Positions 8,127-17,548 are shown, counted from the stretch's first letter. The stretch: 64,000 bases of DNA from CAYOUV01 sp963790075 (GCA_963790075.1 CAWBNG010000005.1:62001-126000), one strand, 5' to 3'. The notes: generated by a model from the sequence alone, not told the origin. A program made the numbers and translations.

Positions 8127-9179
8127 TCACTCTGGTTTGGTGATAAACAAGGTCTGGGTCGGGTAAGCAAATTCGATGCCATTTTTCTCAAAGCGCTTCA
8201 TCAACGCCAGGTTGATCGTCTGCTGGATGTCCATGTACAGGTTGTAGTCCGCGGACAGGACGTAATAGACCACCTCATATTCTAAGGCGGAATCGCCAAA
8301 GGATTTGAAATGCGCGCGATCGAAACGCGCCTGCTTGTGCGTTTGGATGATCTCCTTGACCCAGCCGGAAATTTGTTCCAACTGCTCGATCGGGGTCTGG
8401 TAGATCACGCCAAAGGAAAACAGCACCCGCCGCTCGCCCATGCGTTTGTAATTGCGGATGCGACTGTTGAGCAGGTCATTGTTGGCAAAAATCAACTGCT
8501 CGCCCGAGAGACTGCGCACCCGCGTGGTCTTCAAGCCGACATTCTCCACTGTGCCCATGTAATCGTCCACAATGATGAAATCGCCAATCACGAAGGGCTG
8601 GTCCAGCGCGATGGAGAGCGAAGCGAACAGGTCCGCCAGAATACTCTGCACCGCCAGGGCCACGGCGATGCCGCCCACTCCCAGGCTGGCGACCAGGGAG
8701 GTGACCTTGATGCCCATGTTGTCCAAAGCCAGCAGCATGACAATCGAGAACAGGACCAGCCGGACCACGAAAGAGACCGCCCGCAGCATGGTCACGCGCT
8801 CGGGGCCGTCTTGCATGTGCTGTGCCTGATAGCGCTGGATGGAATACGTTATCAGCGCATCCCCCCAAATCGCAACCTGGATCAGGATTGTAAACAGCCC
8901 GATCCGGCCAACCCAATACTCAACCGACTCAGAGAACGACAAGGTCAAGGATCCAGCATACAATGCCAAAAGTGCCATCAAATAAAAATTAGTGCGCGTC
9001 AGGATCTGGGCGAAAAGATCGTCGATCTGGTTTTTGGTCTTATCGCTAAAAGCCACGAACCGGCCTAGCAGGATGCGTTTGGTTATCCATAACGCCCCCA
9101 GAATCACCAGCGCGGTCAGAACAGCCCGAGACCAATCCTGGAGTGGATTGCCCAGAAAGCTCTGCATCAAAAAGCCCAT
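8127..9179 (-). CDS. MscS-family mechanosensitive ion channel
   Basis: About 350 residues. Several transmembrane segments precede the pore-lining helix and beta domain: VASLGVGGIAVALAVQSILADLFASLSIALDQPFVIGDFI is the diagnostic MscS region, followed by VENVGLKTTRVRSLSGEQLIFANNDLL. These channels release solutes on membrane tension. ATG 9179 is preferred over ATG 9191 because a GGAGGC box (9184-9189) lies 4-5 bases upstream of 9179. It is monocistronic. Confidence 0.92.
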   Translation of the reverse strand: MGFLMQSFLGNPLQDWSRAVLTALVILGALWITKRILLGRFVAFSDKTKNQIDDLFAQILTRTNFYLMALLALYAGSLTLSFSESVEYWVGRIGLFTILIQVAIWGDALITYSIQRYQAQHMQDGPERVTMLRAVSFVVRLVLFSIVMLLALDNMGIKVTSLVASLGVGGIAVALAVQSILADLFASLSIALDQPFVIGDFIIVDDYMGTVENVGLKTTRVRSLSGEQLIFANNDLLNSRIRNYKRMGERRVLFSFGVIYQTPIEQLEQISGWVKEIIQTHKQARFDRAHFKSFGDSALEYEVVYYVLSADYNLYMDIQQTINLALMKRFEKNGIEFAYPTQTLFITKPE

Positions 9180-9338
9180 CAATGCCTCCATAGGTCAGAT
9201 TTTCAACCCCAAGAGTATAGGATAGATTTTAATCTTCTGCAACCGCGGCCCCGGCTCGCTTGATTTCCAAGGAATAGTCGCTACAATATTCTTACCAAAG
9301 CGCACAAGTGCGATCTTTTCATCGAAGGAGGATTTTTC

Positions 9339-10337
9339 ATGGCATTGCTCGTGTCGCTTTTCTTCGGTTTTGTGCCCATGTTCATCTTTGCCAGCATACT
9401 TTACTGGCTCGACCGCTACGAGAAGGAACCTGTAATCCTCTTGATCGGTGTCTTCACCTGGGGAATGATCATTGCTGCCGGTGGAGCGTTTGTCATCAAC
9501 ACGGTTTTAGGGCTGGGAGTATATTTTTTCACCGGTTCGGAAGTCGCCACCGAACTCTCGACCGGCTCGCTGATCGCCCCCATTATCGAGGAAAGCCTGA
9601 AAGGACTGGCCGTCCTGATTGTCTTTCTGGTCTTCCGCAGTGAGTTTGATTCGCTTTTGGACGGGATCCTGTACGCCGGGGTGGTTGCCCTGGGCTTTGC
9701 TGCAACCGAGAATACATTCTACATCTACGCTAAAGGCTACCTGGCCAACGGCTGGCAGGGATTGTGGTTCCTGGCCTTTGTACGCGTCATCCTGGTCGGC
9801 TGGCAGCACCCGTTTTATACAGCCTTCACCGGCATCGGCCTGGCGGTGGCACGCATGAATCGTTCGCTGGCGATCAAGCTGATCGCTCCGCTGGCCGGCT
9901 TCAGCCTGGCTGTGATGGCACATGCCGCCCACAATACGCTGGCCAGCCTGTTGCCGCAAGTCATTGGGGTTGGCGGACTGATCGTCGGCACCGTCCTGGA
10001 CTGGACCGGTTGGTTCTTCATGTTCCTGTTCATCCTGTGGGCCCTCGACCGCGAAAAACAGTTGCTCAAGCGGCACCTGGTCGAGGAAGTCAGGTCCGGT
10101 CTGATCAGCCCGGAGCAATACCGCGTAGCTACCTCGGCCTGGGCGCAATCGATGGCGCGGCTTGTTGGGTTGGCAAACAGTCGCTACCGGACCACAGCCC
10201 GCTTCTACCAGGTTTGCGGCGAGCTGGCCCATAAAAAAGAACAGCAGCTGAAGGTCGGGGACGAAAGCGGGAATGGCGCCGCGATCCAAAAACTACGCGC
10301 GGAAATGGGGCAACTGGCGCCGCTTGCGCAGACTTAG
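9339..10337 (+). CDS. PrsW-family intramembrane metalloprotease
   Basis: 332 residues with about eight hydrophobic segments. The motifs of the PrsW (M82) family are present: IIEESLKG (catalytic EE pair), DGILYAGVVALGFAATEN and HPFYTAFTGIGL, and the H/E residues fit a metal site. In Bacillus the homologue cleaves an anti-sigma factor. No anti-sigma gene is nearby, so the substrate here is unknown. A strong GAAGGAGG box precedes the ATG. The C-terminal ~80 residues are soluble and not recognised. Confidence 0.88.
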   Translation: MALLVSLFFGFVPMFIFASILYWLDRYEKEPVILLIGVFTWGMIIAAGGAFVINTVLGLGVYFFTGSEVATELSTGSLIAPIIEESLKGLAVLIVFLVFRSEFDSLLDGILYAGVVALGFAATENTFYIYAKGYLANGWQGLWFLAFVRVILVGWQHPFYTAFTGIGLAVARMNRSLAIKLIAPLAGFSLAVMAHAAHNTLASLLPQVIGVGGLIVGTVLDWTGWFFMFLFILWALDREKQLLKRHLVEEVRSGLISPEQYRVATSAWAQSMARLVGLANSRYRTTARFYQVCGELAHKKEQQLKVGDESGNGAAIQKLRAEMGQLAPLAQT

Positions 10338-10384
10338 AGGGCCGCAAGACAAATATAAATCGTGGTAAAATCCTGTCCGCGCGT

Positions 10385-10457
10385 GCCCCCGTAGCTCAGT
10401 GGATAGAGCGTCGGCCTCCGGAGCCGAAAGCGACGGTTCGAGTTCCGTCCGGGGGTA
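10385..10457 (+). tRNA. tRNA-Arg(CCG) with an 8-base T loop
   Basis: Acceptor arm GCCCCCG / CGGGGGT with a G-U closing pair. D stem GCTC/GAGC. Anticodon stem TCGGC/GCCGA around loop CTCCGGA, giving anticodon CCG. T stem GACGG/CCGTC. No 3' CCA is encoded. The T loop reads TTCGAGTT, 8 bases instead of 7, which is abnormal. The 3' half of the acceptor arm is part of the 17-bp repeat bounding the downstream island. Confidence 0.9.
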
Positions 10458-10464
10458 CCTTCCC
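10448..10464. repeat. Attachment-site repeat, left copy (attL)
   Basis: The 17-base string tccgggggtaccttccc covers the tRNA-Arg 3' end plus 7 bases and recurs exactly at 17549-17565. Confidence 0.8.
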
Positions 10465-10593
10465 AACGCATAACATTTTCGAGAGTGAATTGAAAAGGAT
10501 TGATTTAGGGAGCAATTTAACCTATACTGAATATAAGTACAAACGTCCTTTTGGAATACCTTCAAGTATAGAAGTCACTTTTAGGAGGGTAAT

Positions 10594-11609
10594 GTGTCCA
10601 TAGAAAGTATCCATAGCTTCTTAGTTCACCCATCAAAACATGATGAAACACCTCCCGAGATAAGCGGGACTCCAATTCCAAGACAAGGTAGGCTCTATGA
10701 AATGCTTACCGAAGTCTACAATCGCGCTCCAGTAGAGTGCAATATCGAGATCATTTTTCAACCTGATGATGATGGAAGACAGAGAAATGAGCGTAGAGAC
10801 ATTTTGGTTGCTTATGCTGAAAATCCAAGTGTTGAGCATGGGAGAGCTGTTGCAGAGAAACTGCAAGAGGTAACAACTCATCGTTCCGGCCTGGGCCTGC
10901 TTTTTTTATTAAGGGTATTGAACATAACGAACATCAGTTGGTGGTTTCACGCTTTCCAGCTGACCAAGGAATAATCGCACAAGAGAATGCCCAAATCCTT
11001 TCAGTGGAATTCATCGAGAGAGTTTTTATGAAGAACGCAAAGGCCTATAAGAGTGCTATTTACATTTCCGATTCCTTTGCTGGTGGATTTTGGAATGGAA
11101 AGGCAGTGGATCACCAAATTTCTGGAGATCCAGAGCTCTCGGATTATTGGATTCGCGAATTCCTTCAATCCGAGCTACTCACCACTGGACCTGCTGGCAC
11201 CAAAAGACTTGCTGTTGCACTTCGTTCAGCAACCCGCATTGCGGAGGATTTGCAGGTTCGAAGGGAATTAATATCCGCTGCAGGGCTACTTCGTGGCAGA
11301 GATGGACAACCGATAAGTGCTCGACAAGTGGTTGAACAACTTGGTTTGTCCCAAGAAGCAGTTGAAGCTCTTGAAACTGCTTTCTCAAGGGTTGACTTAA
11401 TGGATGAAGTATTCCAATTTGATCTAGAGGAATTTATAAGGCAAGCTGCTTACCATGCTGTCGAGCTTGATAACGGAGCGCTATTGATAGCAGAGGAAGT
11501 TCGGTTTGAGGATGTGTTTGACCGTGAGGATTTGAACATTGCAGAAGGAAGAGTGCGTTATACGACAGAGGGTCGCGTAGTAGACGAAAAGCTTAGGTAC
11601 TCCAAATGA
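10594..11609 (+). pseudogene. Unknown ~338-residue protein, frameshifted, partner of the alarmone synthetase
   Basis: A strong AGGAGGG box at 10583 supports GTG 10594. The first frame runs to 10974, and the remaining ~220 residues lie in another frame to 11609. One extra T in the T7 run at 10901-10907 fuses them smoothly (GLGLLFFIKGIEHNEHQLVVSRF). The product would be soluble, with acidic N-terminal and helical C-terminal parts. A faint resemblance to the NdpA/YejK nucleoid-associated family (FxxDLxEFIRQAAYH-like end) is not enough for a call. Its stop overlaps the ATG of the RelA/SpoT gene (ATGA), so the two belong to one operon. Confidence 0.6.
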
Positions 11610-12244
11610 ATGAACAAAATAAAGAATATCAGCAAAGATTTGATTCCTTTCTCAAGACCATTTCTGAGAATTTACAGAGATATCTACAAGACATCCTGTC
11701 GGATATTCCACGAATTAGATCGAATCTCCGTAAGAGCAAAAGATCCAAAGAGATTTACTGAAAAGGCGAAATGGAAAAAATCCTGATGGAACTCCCAAAT
11801 ACAATTCACCGCTATCTGAAATTCAAGATCAAATTGGTGCTCGGGTAATCGTATATTATAAAGATGATGTAGAACCAATCGTAAAGATCATTGAACGTTA
11901 TCTACGAAATATCGAAGAGAAGGAAATCGTACCGAAATCGCAATGGGCATTTGGGTATTTCGGTACGCCACTTAAATTTATATTTACCAAAGGACGTTAT
12001 ACCTAAAAATATTGATATGAAGGAAGTCCCTAAATTTTTTGAACTCCAAGTAAAAACACTTTTCCAGCATGCGTGGTCGGAAGCCAATCATGATTTAGGC
12101 TATAAACCTATTAATCAACTTAATGATATTCAAACTCGTCAACTAGCATTGGCTTCTGCCCAAGCATGGGGAGCAGATCAAATATTTCAGTCTCTATGGA
12201 TGGAACTCAATACAACAGAATCACAAAACCCACAACCAGCGTGA
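11606..12244 (+). pseudogene. RelA/SpoT-domain small alarmone synthetase with three frameshifts
   Basis: Family sequence is spread over all three frames. The order is: an N-terminal helix (EYQQRFDSFLKTISENLQ); then LDRISVRAKDPKRFTEKAKWKK; then NPDGTPKYNSPLSEIQDQIGARV with VYYKDDVEP; then LPKDVIPKN and FELQVKTLFQHAWSEANHDLGYK. The last motif is the classic E(V/I)QVRT-QHAW-E-H signature of (p)ppGpp synthetases. Shifts fall near 11715-11720, in the A6 run at 11775-11780, and near 11961-11968. Restored, it would be about 212 residues, the size of short alarmone synthetases, some of which are toxins (toxSAS). As written it cannot be functional. Confidence 0.8.
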
Positions 12245-12250
12245 GTTATC

Positions 12251-12292
12251 CATAACTAAAGGGCTACGTTAAATAAGGCTCTTTTAGTTATG
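12251..12292 (+). terminator. Hairpin downstream of the alarmone-synthetase operon
   Basis: cataactaaa(gggc) at 12251 pairs with (gctc)ttttagttatg ending at 12292, with a 14-base loop. It lies 7 bases after the operon's last stop. Confidence 0.6.
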
Positions 12293-12342
12293 TTGGAATT
12301 ATCGTCAACCTTAAATTTTTATTCCGTACATCACATAACATT

Positions 12343-13782
12343 TCAGGGTGTTGAAAAAGTCGGTAGTGGGTGGAAATTCGATCTCGAAAATGCTGTTCTG
12401 AGAAAAGAAAAAAGCATACTGAGGTTATGCTTGATCAATCTTTTCAGGTTTTGCCCTGCTGCGATCATCACCCCTTCGATGTTCACCTTGAGCAAACGCC
12501 TCATGCGAAAGCGTCTCAACCGGTGAAACTCCTTGGCCTCTCCAAACAAAGGTTCAACCCATACACTTCGTTTGCGCATTGCCCTTTGGTATTCTTCTGT
12601 CTGGCGATAAGCTGCTGCCTTATCAAGATATTCCTGGAAGAACGAGCGGAAAATGTGTCGCCCACTTTTGCTGCCAGTACATTTGCCCTTCACTGGACAA
12701 GGATTGCACACTTCTGCTTTGGGTTTATATAGCAAAACCTGCTCCGTTTTTCGTCGAGAATGGAGTGGGAGTATTTGTCCTTGGGGACAAACATATTGAT
12801 CTTTCACAAAATCAAATTGAAAGAGATTGGCCGGATAATACTTGGTCCGCTTGCTAAAATCAGATGTAGGGAGATAGGCCTTGATGCCTCGTTCTTCAAA
12901 ACCAACGATGTTAGGAATGGTGCCATATCTGGCATCGCCGACTGCAAGCTTTGGTTTTATCTCCCATCTGGAACACACCCAGTCCACCAGATCCAGAATG
13001 GGCGTATTGTCCGTAATAGAAGCAGGTGCTACCAGGGCACTAAGAATGATACGTGCTTTGCCACCATCTACTACATAATGATCGCAGTATCCCAATACAG
13101 CACTGCCTCCACCGGAAGGCTTCATTGGAGCGGCATCTGGGTCGATTGGACAGACTTGGTCATCTGTGATGCGCTGGTAGTGTGGTTTGCGAGCACCAAT
13201 GAGTTGTTCCCCATTGTATTTGGCAACCAACTTTCCGAAGGGAGATGCATCTTCATCTAAGCGCCTGAATAATTGTTCGAGATGCTGTTGCGTTTTAAAT
13301 TCTGCTCTATCGATCATCCCCCTGATATTCGCATTAGCCAGCACTTTGGTGCTATCAAAATACAACTCTTCTCCCCATACTAACCTGGCTTCGATGCACA
13401 GTTCCACAATGTGCTCAAAGAACTGCTGAAATACTTCTAGACCATAACGCTCCCTGATCTTGCTCAGGCTGCTGTGATCGGGCACAGGCTCATCTAGGTC
13501 ATAGCCAATGAACCAACGATGAGCCAGATTGAGATTGACTGTTTCCATCAATTGGCGTTCAGAGCGGACACCCTCGAAGAAGGCGATCAATTGCAGCTTG
13601 AAGAAAACCACTGGATCAACTGAAGGACGTCCAATGTTCGAGTAGAACTCACCTGCCAAATCACAGACGAAGCTGAGATCGATACATTGTTCCACCTGGC
13701 GATAGAAATTGTCTTTGGGAACCAGATCTTCCAATGAAACGGCTGCATGTTGCCTAAAATCCCTAGCTTTGTGACCCAGCAT
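12343..13782 (-). CDS. IS1182-family transposase (DUF772 + DDE)
   Basis: 479 residues, intact. The N-terminal DUF772-like region (NFYRQVEQCIDLSFVCDLAGEFYSNIGRPSVDPVVFFKLQLI) is followed by a DDE catalytic core with LYFDSTKV (first Asp) and a Cys-containing insert (CPQGQILP, CNPCPVKGKCTGSKSGRH), then a C-terminal region (EPLFGEAKEFHRLRRFRMRRL...GVMIAAGQNLKRL). This matches IS1182-family architecture. A GGAGGG ribosome-binding site at 13789-13794 lies only a base from the stop of the upstream recombinase gene, so the two genes are probably cotranscribed and coupled. Confidence 0.92.
   Translation of the reverse strand: MLGHKARDFRQHAAVSLEDLVPKDNFYRQVEQCIDLSFVCDLAGEFYSNIGRPSVDPVVFFKLQLIAFFEGVRSERQLMETVNLNLAHRWFIGYDLDEPVPDHSSLSKIRERYGLEVFQQFFEHIVELCIEARLVWGEELYFDSTKVLANANIRGMIDRAEFKTQQHLEQLFRRLDEDASPFGKLVAKYNGEQLIGARKPHYQRITDDQVCPIDPDAAPMKPSGGGSAVLGYCDHYVVDGGKARIILSALVAPASITDNTPILDLVDWVCSRWEIKPKLAVGDARYGTIPNIVGFEERGIKAYLPTSDFSKRTKYYPANLFQFDFVKDQYVCPQGQILPLHSRRKTEQVLLYKPKAEVCNPCPVKGKCTGSKSGRHIFRSFFQEYLDKAAAYRQTEEYQRAMRKRSVWVEPLFGEAKEFHRLRRFRMRRLLKVNIEGVMIAAGQNLKRLIKHNLSMLFSFLRTAFSRSNFHPLPTFSTP
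12344..12361. repeat. Left terminal inverted repeat of IS1182-type element
   Basis: CAGGGTGTTGAAAAAGTC; it overlaps the last codons of the transposase gene, as in many compact IS elements. Flank ATTT at 12340-12343. Confidence 0.6.
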
Positions 13783-13795
13783 AATACACCCTCCG

Positions 13796-14383
13796 TCACA
13801 GGTTCAAGCGCTGTGCCACTGCTTGAAGTTCATCATCGGTGATACCCAGATAACGTTTGGTGTAGGCGATGCTTTCATGATTGAGTTTGTGCATGATAAG
13901 AGCCAGATCTACTCCACTCATACGTGCATGGTAGCCCCAGGTCTTCCGAAGACTGTGGGTGCCAAAGTTGCCCGACAAGCCTGCTTCACGACATATGGAA
14001 GTGATGAACTTCCAGGCCTGTCCACGCTTGATTGAATGTGAATAGTCGTTTGCTTTCGAATTGAAGAATACAAAGTTGTTTTTATTATCCCCAATATCTT
14101 GAAATTCAACCAGATATTCATCCAACGCCTCTCGGATACTGGTGTTGATAACTACTTCGTGGCGTTTGCCCCGCTTGCGTTCTTTAATCCAGAACCGTCG
14201 TTTGACTTGTTTTCTCTCATCCAAAAAATGACTGATCTGCAATTGTAGCAAGTCGGAGATGCGCAGCGCAGTGTTGATCCCCACCACGAACAACAACAGG
14301 TCGCGGAAATGTTTCTGTCCTCGCAATAGGTTTTTGATTTGAGCGATCTTTTTTCGGTCGCGAATGGGTTCAACAAAGTTCAT
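13796..14383 (-). CDS. Compact tyrosine recombinase / integrase
   Basis: 195 residues, only the catalytic domain. The expected residues are present: Arg in INTALRISDLLQLQ, a basic beta-hairpin (WIKERKRGKRHEV) with the catalytic Lys, HSLRKTWGYHARM (H-x-x-R), LNHESIAYTKRYLGI with the third His and the nucleophile Tyr. The usual N-terminal core-binding domain is missing or reduced to about 25 residues. It sits directly upstream of the IS1182 transposase with a 13-base gap and probably shares its transcript. It could resolve transposon cointegrates (as TnpI does for Tn4430) or drive island integration; the sequence does not decide. Confidence 0.88.
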   Translation of the reverse strand: MNFVEPIRDRKKIAQIKNLLRGQKHFRDLLLFVVGINTALRISDLLQLQISHFLDERKQVKRRFWIKERKRGKRHEVVINTSIREALDEYLVEFQDIGDNKNNFVFFNSKANDYSHSIKRGQAWKFITSICREAGLSGNFGTHSLRKTWGYHARMSGVDLALIMHKLNHESIAYTKRYLGITDDELQAVAQRLNL

Positions 14384-14387
14384 AAAT

Positions 14388-14440
14388 TAGGGTGAACACA
14401 AATCCTGTTTGTTTGCATTGTGTCCACTAAGAACACCCTA
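14388..14440. repeat. Interrupted inverted repeat upstream of the recombinase
   Basis: TAGGGTG at 14388-14394 faces CACCCTA at 14434-14440, and AACACAA at 14395-14401 faces TTGTGT at 14418-14423. It starts 5 bases before the recombinase start codon. It is a candidate recombinase-binding or operator site, or a decayed IS end. Confidence 0.4.
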
Positions 14441-14636
14441 GCAGAAATCGGTGCAAGAAACAAGAGCCGATTTTAACGGCCTTTTTCGCATCGATGTAAA
14501 CACAATGCATATTTTGTTTACTCTTTGCAATAATTTCCATATCATAGGTAATCCCACTTTGGAGTAAAATTTATCTAAATTATTCCTAATGACGAAAGTA
14601 AGTTAGAGTAAAAATTCATGTCTTATCTATAGATAA

Positions 14637-17266
14637 ATGTATGCAAGGATGTATGACATGGGTAAAAATGTCGCGGAAGATGAGCCGAAACCAAAGCACG
14701 AGAACTACGCAGGGATGGCAGACCTTGTTCGGCGATTGGCTGATATAGAGGTCAAAGCGCAGGCGCTGATTCATGATCAAGGGGGAGCCAATCTTGAACC
14801 ATTAAATGAGATAGTAGATGTACTTCGCCAGGCTCAAGAGATTATACAGGTGAGCATGGGAAGCTTTTCCACAACGTTGGAGAACATACCAATCGGAGTT
14901 TTTCGCAACACGCCAGGTCCTGAGGAAAATTTTCTGATGGCAAACCCGGCTTTCCTCAACTTATTCGGCTTTGATTCCATAGAAGAACTCAAACAAGTGA
15001 CCATGGCTGATCTCTACGTTGACCCTAGCGAAAGGCAGTCTTTTTCAGATAAGCTCCTGGCTGAGAAAACCGTTACTGGGATAGAGTTGCAATTAAAGAA
15101 AAAGACGGAACTCCCATTTACGGATTGGTCACCGCTAGAGTAATATACAAACCGGGAGGTGAAGAAGTCGCTTATTTCGATAGTACGATTGAGGATATCA
15201 CCGAGCGTAAGAAGATAGAAGAAGCGCTGCGCAAGAGTGAGAATTGGTACCGCATCCTTGTCGACAACACCCCGGATTTTATATACAGTCTTGATCGGGA
15301 AGGTCGTCATACCGCTGTTAATGAGAGCGTATGCCAGGCAATGGGTTTGCCTGCTGATGAGATCATTGGAAAGAACCACGCGGAATTAGGTTTTCCCGAA
15401 GAGGCCATAGATGAGTGGAAGAGCCTGCACCAACGCGTGCTAACAAAGGGGGAGATCGTCGAAGAAGAAACCAGAACTCTAATGCCTGACGGACAAGTTT
15501 ATACCTATGAGGTAGTACTGATCCCGATGCGTGACCAGGAAGGTTTTATTTCGGGAATAAGGGGGATAAGCCGGGATATCACCAAGCGAAGGCAAGCGGA
15601 GGAGCAGCTTCGTAAAAGCGATCGAGCCCTCAGGGTGCTTAGTGATTGCAACCAAATATTGATACGTGCTACGGATGAGTCAGAATTGATGCAAGATATT
15701 TGCCGGGTCATAGTAGGCGTCGGAAAATATCGATTTGCTTGGATTGGGTTCGCTGAGCAAGACGAAGAAAAGACGGTGCGCCCTGTGGCCCATGAAGGCT
15801 ATGAGGAAGGATATCTGGACACAGTCAACATTACTTGGGCGGATACCGCAAGAGGGCAGGGACCTACGGGTACAGCTATTCGGACAGGCAAACCTGCTCT
15901 TGCGAGAGACATTCTGAACGATCCCAACTTTGCACCCTGGCGTGAACAAGCTCTCAAACTCGGTTATGCCTCATCAATTGCACTTCCGCTTATCGAAAAC
16001 GGGCAGCATTTGGGTGCGTTGAATATCTATGCGGAAGAGGCAAATGCCTTCAACCCAGAGGAAGTGAAGTTATTGAAGGAATTGGCGGATGATTTAGCGT
16101 TTGGCATTACAACACTACGCATACGCGCTCAGAATGAACTGGCTGAAGCACAAATTCGGCAACAATTAAAGTTTTTGTCCGCCTTGCGAGGCATTGATTT
16201 GGCCATCACATCCAGCCTCGACCTGCGTGTCACCTTCGATATCTTACTCGATAAGATCACCAATTCATTGAATATAGATGCTGCGGGCTTGCTACTACTT
16301 AACCCACACACGCAGATACTCGAATATGCTGCTGGACGGGGCTTTCGTACCGCCGCCCTCCAGCATACCCAGCTAAAGTTCGGTGAGGGTCATGCAGGCC
16401 TTGCTGCCTTGAACCGACAAATTGTAAACATACCTGATCTTAGGGGACGGAAGACAGATTTTTTGCGATCTCCTATGTTCTCCGAAGAGGCGTTCATTGC
16501 CTATTACGCTGTACCACTAATTGCCAAGGGGGATATGATGGGGGTTTTAGAAATCTTCCATCGTGCATCACTCGATCCCGATCGGGAGTGGTTAAACTTT
16601 TTAGAAGCCCTGGCAACGCAGGCGGCCATCGCTATAGACAACGCAGGTCTTTTCAGTAACTTACAGAGATCGAATGTTGAACTTATCATGGCTTATGACT
16701 CGACCATCGAAGGATGGTCGCACGCACTCGACCTGCGCGACAAAGAGACGGAGGGGCATTCCCAACGGGTTACTAAGCAGACTGTAAATCTGGGGCGTGT
16801 ATTGGGGTTGAGTGAAGCCGATCTTGCGCATGTCCGTCGGGGTGCGCTACTGCACGATATCGGTAAGATGGGTATCCCCGATCAAATCCTGCTAAAACCG
16901 GGAGCGCTCACCGAAAAGGAGTGGGAGATTATGCGCAAGCACCCGGTGTTCGCCCATGAACTGCTCTCCTCGATCAACTACCTGCGCCCTGCACTGGATA
17001 TCCCTTACTGTCATCATGAGAAGTGGGATGGCACTGGTTACCCACGCGGGCTGAAGGGCGAGCAAATTCCTTTAGCGGCACGTATCTTCGCTGTAGTGGA
17101 TGTCTGGGATGCATTGCGCTCTGAGCGACCGTATCGGCCAGCATGGTCAGAGGAAAGAACGCTATCGCACATCAAAGAACAAGTAGGTAAGCATTTTGAC
17201 CCACAGGTGGTGGAAGCTTTCATTCGTTTATTGGAGAGTGATCAAGATACAAAGCCAGAAAACTAA
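14637..17266 (+). pseudogene. PAS-PAS-GAF-GAF-HD-GYP sensor phosphodiesterase, single frameshift
   Basis: Two frames (14637-15143 and 15125-17266) join if one A is added to the A5 run at 15099-15103, giving KKKDGTPIYGLVTARV. The restored protein is about 876 residues: a helical N terminus, two PAS domains (each ending in a DITERKK/DITKRRQ motif), two GAF domains (KYRFAWIGFAEQD...; NIDAAGLLLLNP...), then HD-GYP. The last has HDIGKMGIPD, HHEKWDGTGYPRGLKG and DVWDAL, the residues of cyclic-di-GMP phosphodiesterases. No transmembrane segment is seen. It appears to be transposon cargo. If translated from within the second frame, most of the second PAS, the GAF and HD-GYP domains would still be made. 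Confidence 0.82.
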
Positions 17267-17342
17267 AAAAACCCTGGCCAGATAAGTATCCAGTAAGTAT
17301 ACAAATCCTTCTGTTCATTTTCCAGTTTTACTACTTACTGCT

Positions 17343-17360
17343 GGATTTTTCAACAGGCTG
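17343..17360. repeat. Right terminal inverted repeat of IS1182-type element
   Basis: ggatttttcaacaggctg; complementary to the left end at 13 of 15 tip positions and followed by ATTT (17361-17364). Confidence 0.55.
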
Positions 17361-17548
17361 ATTTATCTTACAACAACATTTCAAGGCAAAACCATAATCT
17401 CCTCCCATAATAAGAAAATCCAATAGGTAAAGCAAGAAACCCTACCAGCAATTAAGGACGTGTAGTTTCCAACTTCATTAAACCTTTTTGAAATATTTCT
17501 TTTTCAGCGGTACATCTATCCTGATTGGTATGCGAACGGGTTGTGCCC

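Larger units (their letters stand above)
12344..17360. mobile_element. Probable 5-kb IS1182-type transposon with recombinase and sensor cargo
   Basis: The left end reads CAGGGTGTTGAAAAAGTC. The right end, read inward on the minus strand, is CAGCCTGTTGAAAAATCC; 13 of the first 15 bases match. The base string ATTT directly flanks both ends, consistent with a 4-bp target duplication. The unit contains the DDE transposase, a tyrosine recombinase and an HD-GYP gene. Alternatively a simple IS1182 ends upstream of the recombinase and the right terminus belongs to another copy. Confidence 0.5.

Noticed and set aside
8310..9068. 252-codon plus-strand frame
   Set aside because: Antisense to the conserved pore region of the MscS gene.
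14388..14440. This inverted repeat as the right end of the IS1182 element
   Set aside because: Only about 8 bases match the left end, against 13 of 15 for the terminus at 17343-17360, which also has the ATTT flank; kept as a weaker alternative.
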